From NCBI RefSeq assembly GCF_029407905.1, contig NC_073633.1, positions 27,728,501 to 27,792,500 on the forward strand: DNA of 64,000 nt, written 5' to 3'. The position numbers were made by a program, and so were the translations under genes. This DNA comes from Bubalus kerabau (Eukaryota; Chordata; Mammalia; Artiodactyla; Bovidae). Under the pieces are notes generated by a model, which saw only the letters and a program-made list of their open reading frames with translations, ran no database searches and was not told the origin of the DNA. Shown piece by piece: positions 46,279 through 57,875 of this stretch (its first letter is position 1; each line of letters starts with the position of its first letter).

Positions 46279-46759
46279 GAGGCATGGAATCCCCTGCTCA
46301 AATGTGCTGAGTTCTGCCTCAAGCTGAGAGTTCAGTGTCTCTGTATGCCTGGCAGCACATATACATAGTACCTGGTTCCTGTGTGACTCCTTCAAATAGG
46401 AAGTGGGGTTTGTCATGTTCAAGGTAACGTCATCTGTGCACAGATGGGAAAAATAGTCTGATTCACCACAAACCCTTACTTTGTCTATTTTTCTTTCACT
46501 GGTGATTAAGTTAGACTGAGCTTTAAAGAGGGCTTCATAAAAGTAGTTATTAGTCAGAATTTGAGCTGAGGGGTATCATAGAACAAATAAATTGATAATC
46601 ATTGATAAATATTTAGTGGAATAATTCTGCCATCCCATCGAAAGTAGGATTTGTTTTTTAACTTTTTATTGGAGTTTAGTTGATTTACAATGTTGTGTTA
46701 CAGAAAATGAAATGTCCATCAGCAGAGGAATGGATAAACATGTGGTACATATGTGCAAT
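46279..46759 (-). promoter_or_regulatory. TRDV1 copy c upstream region
   Basis: The ETS-type core is kept (plus TAGGAAGT, 46397-46404). The E-box of copy b is replaced by GGTAACGTCATC, which instead contains a CRE-like AACGTCA. An old L1-like tail follows at about 46.65-46.76 kb, shared with unit d (62.41-62.52 kb). Promoter role inferred. Confidence 0.4.
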
Positions 46760-46965
46760 GAAATTGTTGCTGTTCTTTAGTTGCTAAGTCCTGTCCAACT
46801 CTGTAGTCCGTTATGCTCCTTTCTCCATGGGATGTCTTAGGCAAAAATGCTAGAGTGGGATGCCATTTCCTTCTCCAGGGGATATACCTGACCCAGGGAT
46901 CAAACCCACATCTCCTGCTTGGCAGGCAGATTCTTTACCAAGGAGCTTCTGGGAAAAGCCAATGA
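46760..46965 (-). repeat. Bov-tA SINE
   Basis: Minus orientation. A SINE occupies the same place in unit d (62522-62735), so this insertion predates the c/d duplication. Confidence 0.85.
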
Positions 46966-47582
46966 AATCACTCAACCATGAACAAGAACAAAATAATGGC
47001 ACCTGCAACAACATGAACAAACCTAAAATAAGACTTAGTATAAGCTGTGGACCCTTCTTGTAATCTGCTTACTTACTAGTCACTCATTTAGCCTATACTT
47101 ACATTTCTTCATCCAAAATCTAAATACTCTATTTAAAAACTCACAGATTTTTGGCTTTCTTGAAGAAAGGCAACTTATTCAAAATTTTTAATGAATTTTT
47201 TTCTGGGTTTTAGAATTTTAAAATATTATTAAAATACAAATGATAATCTGATACCTCAGCTTTATATGCACTCCTTTTTTATGCATAACTCTATGAAATT
47301 TTTTCACAGGTGTAGGTTTTTGTGCCACCACTAAAATCATGTACAGAATTTTTCCATCTCTCTAAAGATAACCATTTTCACACCCTCCCCATCCCTGCAA
47401 CTGTTGACAACCCCTAGCAGATATGGATCTTTTCATCTCTATATATTGTCTTTTTGAGAATTCTATGTAAGTAAACTTATACTTTATGTATGCAGTCATA
47501 ATAATATCTTAAGTGTAATCATCCACTATGTAGTCTTCTGAGACTGACTTTTTCACTCAGCATTGAGATCCATCTTGGCTAT
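46966..47582. other. TRDV1 unit c 5' flank
   Basis: Shared with 62.74-64.0 kb and 7.05-7.67 kb. About 700 bp present in unit d after GGCTTTCTTG/GGCCCTTTTG is missing here by deletion. No gene seen. Confidence 0.5.
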
Positions 47583-48025
47583 GCAGTTCAGTTCAGTTCA
47601 GTCACTCAGTCGTGTCTGACTCTTTGTGACCCCATGAATTGCAGCACACCAGGCCTCCCAGTCCATCACCAACTCCCGGAGTTTACTTAAACTCACGTCC
47701 ATCGAGTCAGTGATGCCATCCAGCCATCTCATCCTCTGTCATCCCCTTCTCCTCCCTAATCCCTCGCAGCATCAGAGTCTTTTCCAATAAGTCAACTCTT
47801 CGCATGAGGTGGTCAAAGTACTGGAGTTTCAGCTTTAGCATCATTCCTTCCAAAGAACACCCAGGACTGATCTCCTTTAGGATGGACTGGTTGGATCTCC
47901 TCGAAGTTCAAGGGACTCTCAAGAGTCTTCTCCAATACCACAGTTCAAAAGCATCAATTCTTCAGTGCTCAGCTTTCTTCACAGTCCAACTCTCACATCC
48001 ATACATGACCACTGGAAAAGTCTTG
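47583..48025 (-). repeat. BovB 3' end
   Basis: Minus-orientation ART2A-type element beginning TTCAGTTCAGTTCAGTCACTC. Inserted in unit c only, near a CTTGGCTAT repeat visible on both sides. Confidence 0.9.
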
Positions 48026-48604
48026 GCTATTAACATGTATCAATAGTCTGTTTCTTTTAATCACAACAGACTGTCTTCAATTTATGATGAATCAACTTTT
48101 GATTTTTGACTTTCTGGTGTGGAGAAAGCTATGTATGACTTCACTAGAAATCATACTTCAAATTTTGAATTTTAATCTTTCTCTTTGCTAGCAACATGCT
48201 GTATTACATTTTCTGATGATTCTTGGTAGCAACAGTGAGCTGAGCTCTCAGTCAGACCCAGGAACAAGAGGTAAACAACTGATCCACTTACAGCCATTCT
48301 GTACCCGTACAACCGTTACGTGTTTCACTTTCAGTATAATACCTTTAAGGTAGGCCAGGCGAGGCTCTGACTCACAGTAGGGTAAGTATATTAAATGCAT
48401 TTTCCACTTACTAGTATTTTCAACTGAAAATGGTTTATTGAGATTTAACTCTATTGCAAGTTGAAATAGATCTATAAATTATATTTTATTGTATGGGTGT
48501 ACCACGGCATAATTAGCTAGTCATACAACAAAGAACATTTGGCAGACTTTCAGTCACTGCCATCACAAATATAGCTGTTGTGGATATGCATGTAATTTTT
48601 GTGT
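48026..48604. other. TRDV1 unit c 5' flank, continued
   Basis: Matches 7.9-8.6 kb and 30.7-31.74 kb. Includes the left end of the old L1 shared by units a, b and c. Confidence 0.6.
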
Positions 48605-48960
48605 GAGTATCTGTTGCTGTTCAGTCGCTCAGTCAGTCTGACTCTGCGGCCCATGGACGGCACCACACTAGTCCATGGGGTCGCAGAGATAGTGAAGGCT
48701 CTCTGTCTTTCACTATCTCTCGGAATTTGTTCAAACTCATGTCCATTGCATCAATGATGCCATCCAACCATCTCATCTACTGTCACCCATTCTCCTCCTG
48801 CCCTCAATCTTACCAGCATCAGGGTCTTTTCTAATGAGTTGGCTCTTCACATCAGATGGCCAATGTATTAGAGCATCAGCTTCAGAATCAGTCCTTGCAA
48901 TAAATACTCAGGGTTGATTTTCTTGGGTATTGACTGGTTTGATCTCCTTACTATCTCATT
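48605..48960 (-). repeat. BovB 3' fragment, diverged
   Basis: Minus-orientation BovB 3' sequence (GATGCCATCCAACCATCTC) with a small internal rearrangement near 48.66-48.72 kb. Confidence 0.82.
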
Positions 48961-49559
48961 AGCACATATATGCAAAAGTTATTCAATTTTTAGTGCAATA
49001 TCTTTCCAGTGTTAATTTTATCACAGAATTTTACTTTGCCACCCTTTCCATCTGTTCATGTCATTCTTCTTTATTTCAGTTTTTCCTCTACTTTTAGATT
49101 TTTTCTTGTTTTACAGTTATCATGTATTTATTACATGGATGATGCAGTTTTCTAAACTTTCGTTCTAATTACTGAAGTGAATTATTTTCAGAAGTTTTCA
49201 CCTCCTCTTTTTGCCCAGGATACTTTCTTTTCTTTGTGCTGTATTGTGTATATACTTGTTATTAGTTAATTTGAAAATCACTTAGTGTGTTGCCAGTTTT
49301 ATGCAATTCTGGTGTAACGAATGAGTTAGATACTCTTCTAACTTTAGATTCAGTCCTTCAGATGTGCAAACAGGTAGAATTTGTGAAACATTAGGATCCT
49401 CAGTATGCTCTGCCAACAATCTCTTCATGATTCAATTTATTAATATATTAGTTGTAGGGAAATAAAGTTAAAATACACAATGTGCCAATGGAGCTCCAAG
49501 TTATTAACTCCTACTATTTTTCTTGTAAGATCATCTAATGGTAAATCTCTACTGATAGA
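48961..49559. other. Intergenic, AT-rich
   Basis: No gene recognised; possibly old L1-derived. Confidence 0.4.
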
Positions 49560-49765
49560 GGGTTCCCAGCTGGCGCTATGGTAAAGAACCTGCCTGCCAA
49601 TGCAGGAGACATAAAAGATGCGGATTCAATCACTGGGTCAGGAAGATCCCCTGGAGGAGGGCACAACAACCCACTCCAGTATTCTTGCCTGGAGAATTCC
49701 ATGGACAGAGGAGCCTGGTGAGCTACAGTCCATAGGTTAACTGAAGTGACTTAGCAGGAACTAGT
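49560..49765 (+). repeat. Bov-tA SINE
   Basis: Plus orientation with a tRNA-like head (GGTAAAGAACCTGCCTGCC). Confidence 0.88.
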
Positions 49766-50979
49766 GGTAGAACTAACTACAGTTCTGTTAAAAAGTACTC
49801 ATTAATTCTGTAATTTATAAAGATGATTTCAGTAGAATGTTTTAAAGCAAGACATATTTGGTACAAATATAGCACATGAATTTTTTTAATTGGTAGGGAC
49901 TATTTCTGAATGGGGATAAAAAACAGGAAGAAGAAAAGGCTTTCTGCCAAGCACTGTCTCTCCTATGGACACAGCATTGCTGAAATATCATATGGACCTT
50001 TAACACCTTTGTTGGCTTATAGTTATGGAAAATGGATTGATTGAGAGTACCAGTTGATATTTAAATGACTTTTTAATATAGTTAAATGCAATTCTAATTT
50101 TTCAAAATATCTGGTATCAACTACCTTATGACAAACACAAAGTATTAAGACTTTTAATGGAAAAAGGATTTGTATAGGAATAAACTGAAGATTCATAGGA
50201 AGAGCTCAGCAAAATACTGGGGGACATATTTCACTAATAATGATAGGGGAAAAAGAGTAAGGAGAGGAGGGAAGGAAAAAGAGTGTGGGAAGAAGGAAAA
50301 GAAAGGCAAATAGAAGGAAAGGATTAATGAGTTTATGAATAAATATTTTCAAATATATCCCTGTCTTCATTATGACATTTATGTGATGTTCTTTGACTCT
50401 CTCTACTATTTTCGTAGAAGATCCAACTTACCCTTTCAATATTTTATTGCATCCCTAGCAATTACTAGTAACATCAGTCCTGAATAGTTCTTTACTCAAT
50501 AAATGTTTATTGAACACCTACTATTTGTTGAGTACTGGGATGATTGCTGAGAATATTTCAATAAACAAAAGGAACGAAAAGATATGTTTCAGGAAAAGTG
50601 AAGTGAGAATAAAGAAAGTGAGCTCAAAGGCTGTGAAGAGGAGGAAATGAGTGAAAAAGTGACTGGAGGGATGTGCCAGCTTTTGGAATGCGGCGCAGCA
50701 CCTCTCATTGCATTTCCCAAGATTGAGTACAAGTATCCATTCCTCATCTCTAACTCACGAATCAAAGCAATTTCCAAAGCATGATAAACACAGCAATTAA
50801 CATTTAGGTACACATCCTATGCAGCAGGATAGATTTCTCAGTCTTTTTGATGATCAGAGAATATTATGTTAGTGATGCCACTCAGATCAAGGACCGGAAT
50901 GGCTCTCTCTTTCTCTGTCTTGTGCTCTAATTTCCTCTATATCTTTTCTCTTGGGGGAAAATGTGTGGCTAATAAAGAG
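49766..50979. other. Intergenic, no gene seen
   Basis: About 1.2 kb without a recognised feature, including a purine-rich GGAGAGGAGGGAAGG stretch near 50.26 kb. Confidence 0.4.
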
Positions 50980-51160
50980 CTACTGCTACTGCTAAGTCAC
51001 TTCAGTCGTGTCCGACTCTGTGTGACCCCATAGACGGCAGCCCACCAGGCTCCCCCGTCCCTGGGATTCCCCAGGCAAGAACACTGGAGTGGGTTGCCAT
51101 TTCCTTCTCCAATGCATGACAGTGAAAAATGAAAGGGAAGTTGCTCAGTCCCCATGGAAA
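50980..51160 (-). repeat. Partial BOV-A2 SINE
   Basis: One monomer and the start of a second, in minus orientation. Confidence 0.85.
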
Positions 51161-51904
51161 GAGCTAAAGATGCTTCAAAATCTTGCTATAATCGGTAATA
51201 AATATTTCTACTATCATTTGAATATTTAGGGGGCTATGATATCTCTTTGCAGCATTAGGGATTCTTGCTTTTCTTGAGTAACAACATATACTTTCTATTC
51301 TAATACTTGACATTTGCCCTAAAATAAGTCACCTTCTGTGATTGGTATTGTGATTCACTCCAATGTCTTTCCAGGTGATTCATTATTGGGGGGGGGGGGG
51401 GCTTTCTTCTTACTATTGCTTCCAGAAAGGCCAGATTGAACTACACAGGCTGAGATTTTGGACCTTGACATTCTTAGATTTAAAAATAAATTCAAAAATA
51501 AATAAATAAATAAATAAAAATAAATTCAACAGTTGGGCTAACACATACTAATACTGAACATAGGAAACTTTTAAAATCTCTTTAAAGCTTAGCTTTGCCA
51601 GCTGAGCTACCAGTGATGCAAACTTCACCTTCCTCCTGTTAGCTGAAGTATAATTGTTTATACCACATGAATGGCAAGTTGTCACTTTCTCAAAAAATTT
51701 TTAAATGCACCTTGTTTTGTAAATAACCATTCTAGTTTCAGAAATTACATTATAATAGAGATGTCCCTGTAGATACAAAAGTGAATTACAAAGATATATA
51801 AAGACAACACTCTTCATGATACCAAAATAATAGAAACAAATATTTATTAATAGAAAGGCAATTAGAATGTTTCAGAGTACTACATGGGATTATAAAGAAC
51901 TAAT
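51161..51904. repeat. Intergenic with G-run and (AAAT)n
   Basis: A run of about 13 G lies near 51389-51401 and an AAATA/AAAT repeat at about 51482-51522. Both are low complexity; otherwise no feature. Confidence 0.6.
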
Positions 51905-52115
51905 TGGACTGCTTCCCAGGTGGCACAGTGGTAAAGAATCTGCCGTGTAATGCAGGAGATAGAAAAGACCAGGTTTGATCCCTGGGTCAGGAAGATCCAT
52001 GTTGAAGGAAATGGCGACCCACTCCAGTATTCTTGCCTGAAAAATCCCTTGGATAGAGGAACCTGGCAGGCTACAATCCATGGGGCTGCAAAGAGTTGGA
52101 CACCACTGAGCATGC
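51905..52115 (+). repeat. Bov-tA SINE
   Basis: Plus orientation, GGTGGCACAGTGGTAAAGAA head through GGACACCACTGAGCATGC. Confidence 0.88.
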
Positions 52116-52274
52116 ACAAACTGATTTTTTCCTGTAGGGTAATTTCCAACACACTTTTTATTAACTGAAAGTCAAAAGGGAAGTTGGAAAAAAATTCAAA
52201 TAAATCCAACTTGCCTGTCAAATTGTGTCCATATGCATATGCATGTAAGTGTAAATGTGTATGTAATTGCATAA

Positions 52275-52550
52275 AATGGAGAAGACAATGGCACCCCACT
52301 CCAGTACTCTTGCCTGGAAAATTCCATGGACGGAGGAGCCTGGTAGGCTGCAGTCCATGGGGTCGCGAAGAGTCGGACACGACTGAGCGACTTGACTTTC
52401 ACTTTTCACTTTCATGCATTGGAGAAGGAAATGGCACCCCACTCCAGTGTTCTTGCCTGGAGAATCCCAGGGACAGGGGAATCTAGTGGGCTTCCGTCTA
52501 TGGGGTCGCGCAGAGTCGGACATGACTGAAGTGACGCAGCAGCAGCAGTA
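52275..52550 (+). repeat. BOV-A2 dimeric SINE
   Basis: Plus orientation, two monomers, ending in a CAGCAGCAGCAG tail. Confidence 0.9.
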
Positions 52551-52789
52551 GCATATGCAAATATAGAGATAATTGAAATAAACAGACTGGCATGCTAGCT
52601 TTAATTATCAGATTTGGTTTTCTCAGAGGAAGGTGGGAACTAGGCTGGAATGATGATACAGCTGTGGGCTTTTTCTTTTGTTCTGCCTCAGTTTTTTAAG
52701 AGATAGTTCTGTGTGTTGTTTAGAGAATATAAAAAGCCATGAAAACTCCATATAGAGGTAAAACTTCCAGATAAATTAAAACTAAATTA

Positions 52790-53564
52790 ATATTCACTTA
52801 ATTTTTGTTTCTTCCTAAAACAGCTTCTTCCTGACAAATATGCATGTTTGAGACTAGCAACAAAAAACATTTGGGATTTTTCTTAGAAAAAGTAATTTAT
52901 TTATGCTAAGTGGAACAACTGTAAAATTTCAGAGTCTGGACTTGCCCTGAGTCCACATGAAAGAAACCTTTGGAACAAGGAGAACTATTTGTATTTTTCT
53001 CACTTTTAGGTTGAGACTAACACACTGGAACCAACATTTTATTGACACGAGAAAGAACCATGAAAAATTGCTAATGCTTCTCACTTTATTTCTAGGATTC
53101 TTAGTAGCCCCATCACCCCACTCCAGTACTCTTGCCTGGAAAATCCCATGGACGGAGGAGCCTGGTAGGCTGCAGTCCATGGGGTTGCGAAGAGTCGGAC
53201 AGACTGAGCGACTTGACTTTCACTTTTCACTTTCATGCATTGGAGAAGGAAATGGCAACCCACTCCAGTGTTCTTGCCTGGAGAATCCCAGGGACGGGGG
53301 AGCCTGGTGGGCTGCTGTCTCTGGCGTCGCACAGAGTCAGACACGACTAAAGTGACTTAGCAGCAGCAGCAGTAGCCCCATAATTCTTCTCAGCTACATC
53401 AATTAATGCGGCGCTTCTTCCTTGTCCTTTTCTTTTCTTTATGCATCTTCTCCCCTTTTCCTTCCCTTCATTTTCCTCATCTCTTACTGCTTTCTGACTC
53501 TCCTTCAACTCTAGATTTGCTCTCGTGACTGCTCCCCCAACTCTGCCCCCCCATCTTCCCACCA
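52790..53564. other. 3' flank of TRAV26 copy b, with BOV-A2
   Basis: Paralogous to 15.89-16.42 kb. A plus-orientation BOV-A2 at 53110-53382 interrupts it, with target duplication AGTAGCCCCAT on both sides. Copy a has no SINE at this position. Confidence 0.82.
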
Positions 53565-53603
53565 GAGATACTGCACAGGTGCAGCCCCATCTGTCCCAGT
53601 GTG
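53565..53603 (-). other. 23-RSS of TRAV26 copy b (weak nonamer)
   Basis: Heptamer CACACTG (53597-53603) keeps CAC. The nonamer at the 23-bp position is CAGTATCTC (53565-53573), identical to copy a and unlike consensus. Confidence 0.75.
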
Positions 53604-54707
53604 CCTCTCTCAGGACGCAGTAGTACACAGCGGTGTCTCTCAGGGTGACCTGGGACAGGATCAAGGTGCTGGACTTTCTGTCTGAAGCTATGGTCAGAGA
53701 GGCCGTGCTGCTGTCCACTGTGTCTCGAAAGCCATGAATGACATACTGTGGACTCTGATTGGGATTTTGCCGATACCAATGTATATAGTCATCTCCACCA
53801 ATGGTAGAGTGGTTACAAGGCAGGTTTACATCTTCTCCTTCAGCACAATCCATGGATCTGGGCTGGGTGGTCTTAGCATCAATCACAGTCCCTATGGGTT
53901 AAGAAATTAAATTAGCTGTAGAGCACATTTCAGTGTAATTCTATGGATTAAAGGCATAACCCTTCTATAACTGTCTGGCCCTGGTACCTGCTCCAGTGTT
54001 TCTGTTTATGTCCTGCAAAAATATTATTGGTGTTCATTATTGGATTGCAAGGAGATCAAACCAGTCAATCCTAAAGGAAATCAAATATGAATATCATTGG
54101 AAGGACCGGTGCTGAGACTGAAGCTCCAATACTTTGTACACTTGCTGAGAAGACCTGATTCATTTGAAAATACCCTGAATTCTGGGAAAGACTGAAGGCA
54201 AAAGGAAAAGGGGGCATCAGAGGATGAGATGGTTAAACAGTATCACCGTCTCAATAGAGATGAACTTGAGCATACTCCAGGAGATAGTAGAGGACAGAGG
54301 AGCCTGGCATACTGACATCCATTTGGTCATAAAAAGTTGGATACAACTTAGCAACTGGACAACAACAAAATTATAGAGACCAAAGATACATGGCAAGAAT
54401 CAGAGATTCCACAGGCTTTGTTCCATGGGTCCTTGGCTTAATAAGCCCAGAAAATTCTTACAACTTGCTTACTGCTAAGGACTCTTCTGGTATCGTGGCT
54501 ATGATTTAAACTGTAATGTAGAAGACGAGCCTCTAGCAAATGCACAGATCATTTCTCAGTCCCATCACTGTAATGCTGAATAAAGCACAGAGAGAATAGT
54601 AGAGAGTAAGTGACTCTTTGTGGCCCTTTGCCCTCAAAGTCATCCCCTGTAGACACAGAACACTTACCCAAGGTCAGAAATACAGTTACTCCAGTCACCA
54701 GCCTCAT
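53604..54707 (-). CDS. TRAV26: TRAV26-family variable segment, copy b
   Basis: Alpha V segment, near-identical to copy a. The leader exon 54668-54707 encodes MRLVTGVTVFLTLG with a GTAAGT donor; the V exon is 53604-53891 with a TAG acceptor. The domain begins IDAKTTQPRSMDCAEGED, closer to the human TRAV26 start than copy a, and keeps NLPCNHSTIGG (first cysteine), IHWYRQNPNQ (core tryptophan), RKSSTLILSQ and AVYYCVLRE (second cysteine). The frame is open and the splice sites are canonical. The intron is 776 bp rather than 446 bp because a BovB 3' fragment is inserted in it (54040-54372). It looks functional apart from the unusual nonamer. Confidence 0.94.
54040..54372 (+). repeat. BovB 3' fragment in the TRAV26 copy b intron
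   Basis: Plus-orientation, diverged BovB 3' end (GGATTGCAAGGAGATC, tail CAACTGGACAACAAC). It lies antisense to the host transcript and is absent from the copy a intron. Confidence 0.88.
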
Positions 54708-55849
54708 ACTTCAAGGGCAAGCTAGGACCACGGGCTCAGAGCTCAGGCTTGTGTCTGATCCTTGGCTTGAGGAGGTTCCAAGGAACAGAGGCAACAGCTG
54801 TTAGTAAAAACTTGCAACCAGTGCAGATACTACAATGTTGTTGCCAGGACCTTCTCAGCCAATGATCAAGCAGTTCCTTATCTATGTCTTCCTCCCCAGT
54901 TTTAGTCATGTCCCCCAAAGATGGTGAAACATCCCCAGCTCACAGTGAAATCATCTATGAAGTTTAATGTCTGGCTCAAGAAAAGGAACACCGATCACAA
55001 TGATGTGTCTATGCACAACCGCTGGTCTTTCATTTGTTTCTTAAGAAACTGGCTGATGCTCCATGAAGCTTGAGGAACACAATGTTTAATCCCAGAAAAT
55101 TGTACTGAGCTCTGTGTTGTGATGAAAATGATGAAAATTTCCATCCACATTCCAGAAAATGTATGGGAGAATCAAAAGTAGGCAGTGATGTGCTCTAGGA
55201 GACAGGAAAAATTAATAACATTGAGACAAAAAGCTACACATCCTAGAACTCGCAGCTCTTGTGAGGGTTCTTGAAATCATGCATGCCTTCCTACGTAAAT
55301 AGACATCTTCCATGCGTCTGTCTTAATATACCAACTGATTGACATAGATAGTGTTCACCTCATCCTCCTTGAACAGTGGTTCTTCAATCCTCATATTTCC
55401 TATGTGATACTTGTGGGTGTTGTGCAACAAGAATGCTAAGGCAAAGGAATAGAAAAAAAAGCAAACAAATGGGGGTGGGGTGGAGGTCGGTATAAGGGGT
55501 AGAAAAAGTCTGAGGATGGGAAAAAGAGTGTAAAATAGAAAATGGAAGGGATAATCAGAGCAGGGAAATGGGAAAGCAGTGTTGGGAGGTACATGGAAAG
55601 GGCTTAGGCTATTGGGTTAAGATCCCCTGAATCCTTGACCACACACATGTAACAAGGGAAAATAAAGCTCAAGTTGTCTAAAGAAGGTGAAAGCGTGTCA
55701 TTTTTCCTTTTTTGTCGTGCACAACAAAGGGAAACAAATTTCCCTTCCCTTCTCCCAGTAACAGTTCTCACATGAAGCAGCCCCCTCTTGTGACTGAATA
55801 AAAGAACTGCAGAGATAAATCCAGACCAAAGTCAGCAAGCAACTATTTG
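54708..55849. other. 5' flank of TRAV26 copy b
   Basis: Shared with 17.23-18.41 kb of copy a. Promoter expected by position; no motif assigned. Homology stops near 55.83 kb. Confidence 0.6.
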
Positions 55850-56753
55850 TAAAGCTCCATCTATACAGCTCAACTCCAGAAAAATAAATGACCCAATCAA
55901 AAAATGGGCCAAAGAACTAAATAGACATTTCTCCAAAGAAGACATACAGATGGCTAACAAACACATGAAAAGATGCTCAACATCACTCATTATCAGAGAA
56001 ATGCAAATCAAAACCACTATGAGGTACCATTTCACACCAGTCAGAATGGTGTGGAGATTCCTTAAAAAACTGGAAGTAGAACTGCCTTATGATCCAGCAA
56101 TCCCACTGCTGGGCATACACACTGAGGAAACCAGAAGGGAAAGAGACACGAGTACCCCAATGTTCATCGCAGCACTGTTTATAATATCCAGGACATGGAA
56201 GCAACCTAGATGTCCATCAGCAGATGAATGGATAAGAAAGCTGTGGTACATATACACAATGGAGTACTACTCAGCCATTAAAAAGAATACATTTGAATCA
56301 GTTCTAATGAGGTGGATGAAACTGGAGCCTATTATACAGAGTGAAGTAAGCCAGAAAGAAAAACACCAATACAGTATACTAACGCATGTATATGGAATTT
56401 AGAAAGATGGTAACAATAACCCTGTGTACGAGACAGCAAAAGAGACACTGATGTATAGAACAGTCTAATGGACTCTGTGAGAGAGGGAGAGGGTGGGAAG
56501 ATTTGGGAGAATGGCATTGAAACATGTAAAATATCATGTATGAAACGAGTTGCCAGTCCAGGTTCGATGCACGATACTGGATGCTTGGGGCTGGTGCACT
56601 GGGATGACCCAGAGGGATGGAATGGGGAGGGAGGAGGGAGGAGGGTTCAGGATGGGGAACACATGTATACCTGTGGCAGATTCATTTTGATATTTGGCAA
56701 AACTAATACAATTATGTAAAGTTTAAAAATAAAATTAAATTAAAAAAATAAAA
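55850..56753 (+). mobile_element. L1-BT 3' end with internal deletion
   Basis: Plus-orientation L1-BT with ORF2 C-terminal frame 55950-56402. Compared with the L1 at 18.46 kb, about 125 bp are missing between CAGTCAGAATG and GTGTGGAGATTCC near 56048. The A/T-rich tail ends at about 56753. This is a separate insertion from the copy a L1, at a different breakpoint. Confidence 0.85.
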
Positions 56754-56785
<32 letters not shown>

Positions 56786-56834
56786 GGCCCCTGCGCAAGG
56801 ATGACACGCAAATTCGTGAAGTGTTCCATATTTT
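56754..56834 (+). pseudogene. Truncated U6 snRNA retrocopy
   Basis: 81 nt matching the spliceosomal U6 snRNA from about nucleotide 27 to its 3' end (GATACAGAGAAGATTAGC, then AAATTCGTGAAG and CCATATTTT). The first ~26 nt, including the 5' stem-loop, are missing, and one substitution (GCGTTCC to GTGTTCC) is visible. There is no upstream snRNA promoter because L1 tail precedes it, so it is a pseudogene. It joins a Bov-tA SINE directly downstream in the same orientation. Confidence 0.9.
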
Positions 56835-57055
56835 ATTAGGGACTTCCCTGGTGGCTCAGACGGTAAAGCGTCTGTCTACAATGCAGGAGACCCGGGCTCG
56901 ATCTCTGGGTCGAGAAGATCCCCTGGATAAGGAAATGGCAATCCACTCCAGTACTATTGCCTGGAAAATCCCACGGACAGAGGAGCCTGGTGGGCTACAG
57001 TCCATGGGGTCGCAAAGAGTCGGACACGACTGAGCGACTTCACTTTCACTTTCAG
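56835..57055 (+). repeat. Bov-tA SINE joined to U6
   Basis: Full-length head (GGGACTTCCCTGGTGGCTC) to tail (GCGACTTCACTTTCACTTTC). Only three bases (ATT) separate it from the U6 3' end. Confidence 0.9.
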
Positions 57056-57875
57056 ATTTGAAGATAAATAGGGGATTTATCCCAGGGGATAAATTTCCAG
57101 GGGATTCCCTAGTGGCTCAGACTGTAAAGCGTCTGCCCACAATGCAGGAGATGCAGGTTCAGTCCCTGGGTCAGGAAGATCCCCTGGAGAAGGAAATGGC
57201 AATCCACTCCAGTACTCTTGCCTAGAAAATTTCATGGATGGAGAAGCCTGGTGGGCTACAGTCCATGGGGTCACAAACAATCAGACATGACTGAGTGACA
57301 AAAAAAAAAAAAAAAAAAAAAAGGCTTCTCAGGTGACTCCCAGATAGCTCAGTTGGTAAAGAATCCACCTGCAATGCAGGAGATCCGGGTTTGATTTCTA
57401 GGTCAGGAAGATCCACTGGAGAAAGGATAGGCTACCCATTCCAGTATTCTTGGGCTTCTCTGGTGGCTCAGCTGCTTGTGGCTCAGCTGGTAAAGAATCC
57501 CCCTCCAATGAGGGAGACCTGGGTTCGATCCCTGGGTTGGGAAGATCCCCCGGAGAAGGGAAAGGCTACCCACTCCAGTATTCTCCCCTGGAGAATTCCA
57601 TGGAATACAGCCCATGGGGTCACAAATAGTCATACATGAGTGAGCAACTTTCACTTTCACTTCAGGTGACCCTAGTGGTAAAGAACTCTCTTGCCAATGC
57701 AGGAGACTTAAGAGACACAGTTTCAATCCCTGGATTGGGAAGATCCCCTGGAGAAGGGCATGGCAACCCACTCCAATTTTCTTGCCTGGAGAATCCCTTG
57801 GACAAGGGAGCCTGCTGGGCTACCTCCATGCATTCACAGGGACAGACACGACTGAAGCAGCTTACCACATTGCAC
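57056..57875 (+). repeat. Cluster of Bov-tA SINEs
   Basis: At least four plus-orientation units: about 57100-57300 (followed by a 22-base A-run, 57301-57322), 57335-57450 (truncated), 57450-57660 and 57660-57875. All carry tRNA-like heads with GGTAAAG. Target duplications were not resolved. Confidence 0.82.

Noticed and set aside
56754..56834. U6 snRNA gene
   Set aside because: The 5' quarter is missing and no snRNA promoter precedes it; it is a retrocopy.
56841..56915. tRNA-like sequence with A- and B-box flavour
   Set aside because: It is the head of a Bov-tA SINE; the same sequence recurs dozens of times in the window.
57056..57875. SINE array as a CRISPR-like or satellite repeat
   Set aside because: The units are independent tRNA-derived SINEs with irregular spacing and divergence.
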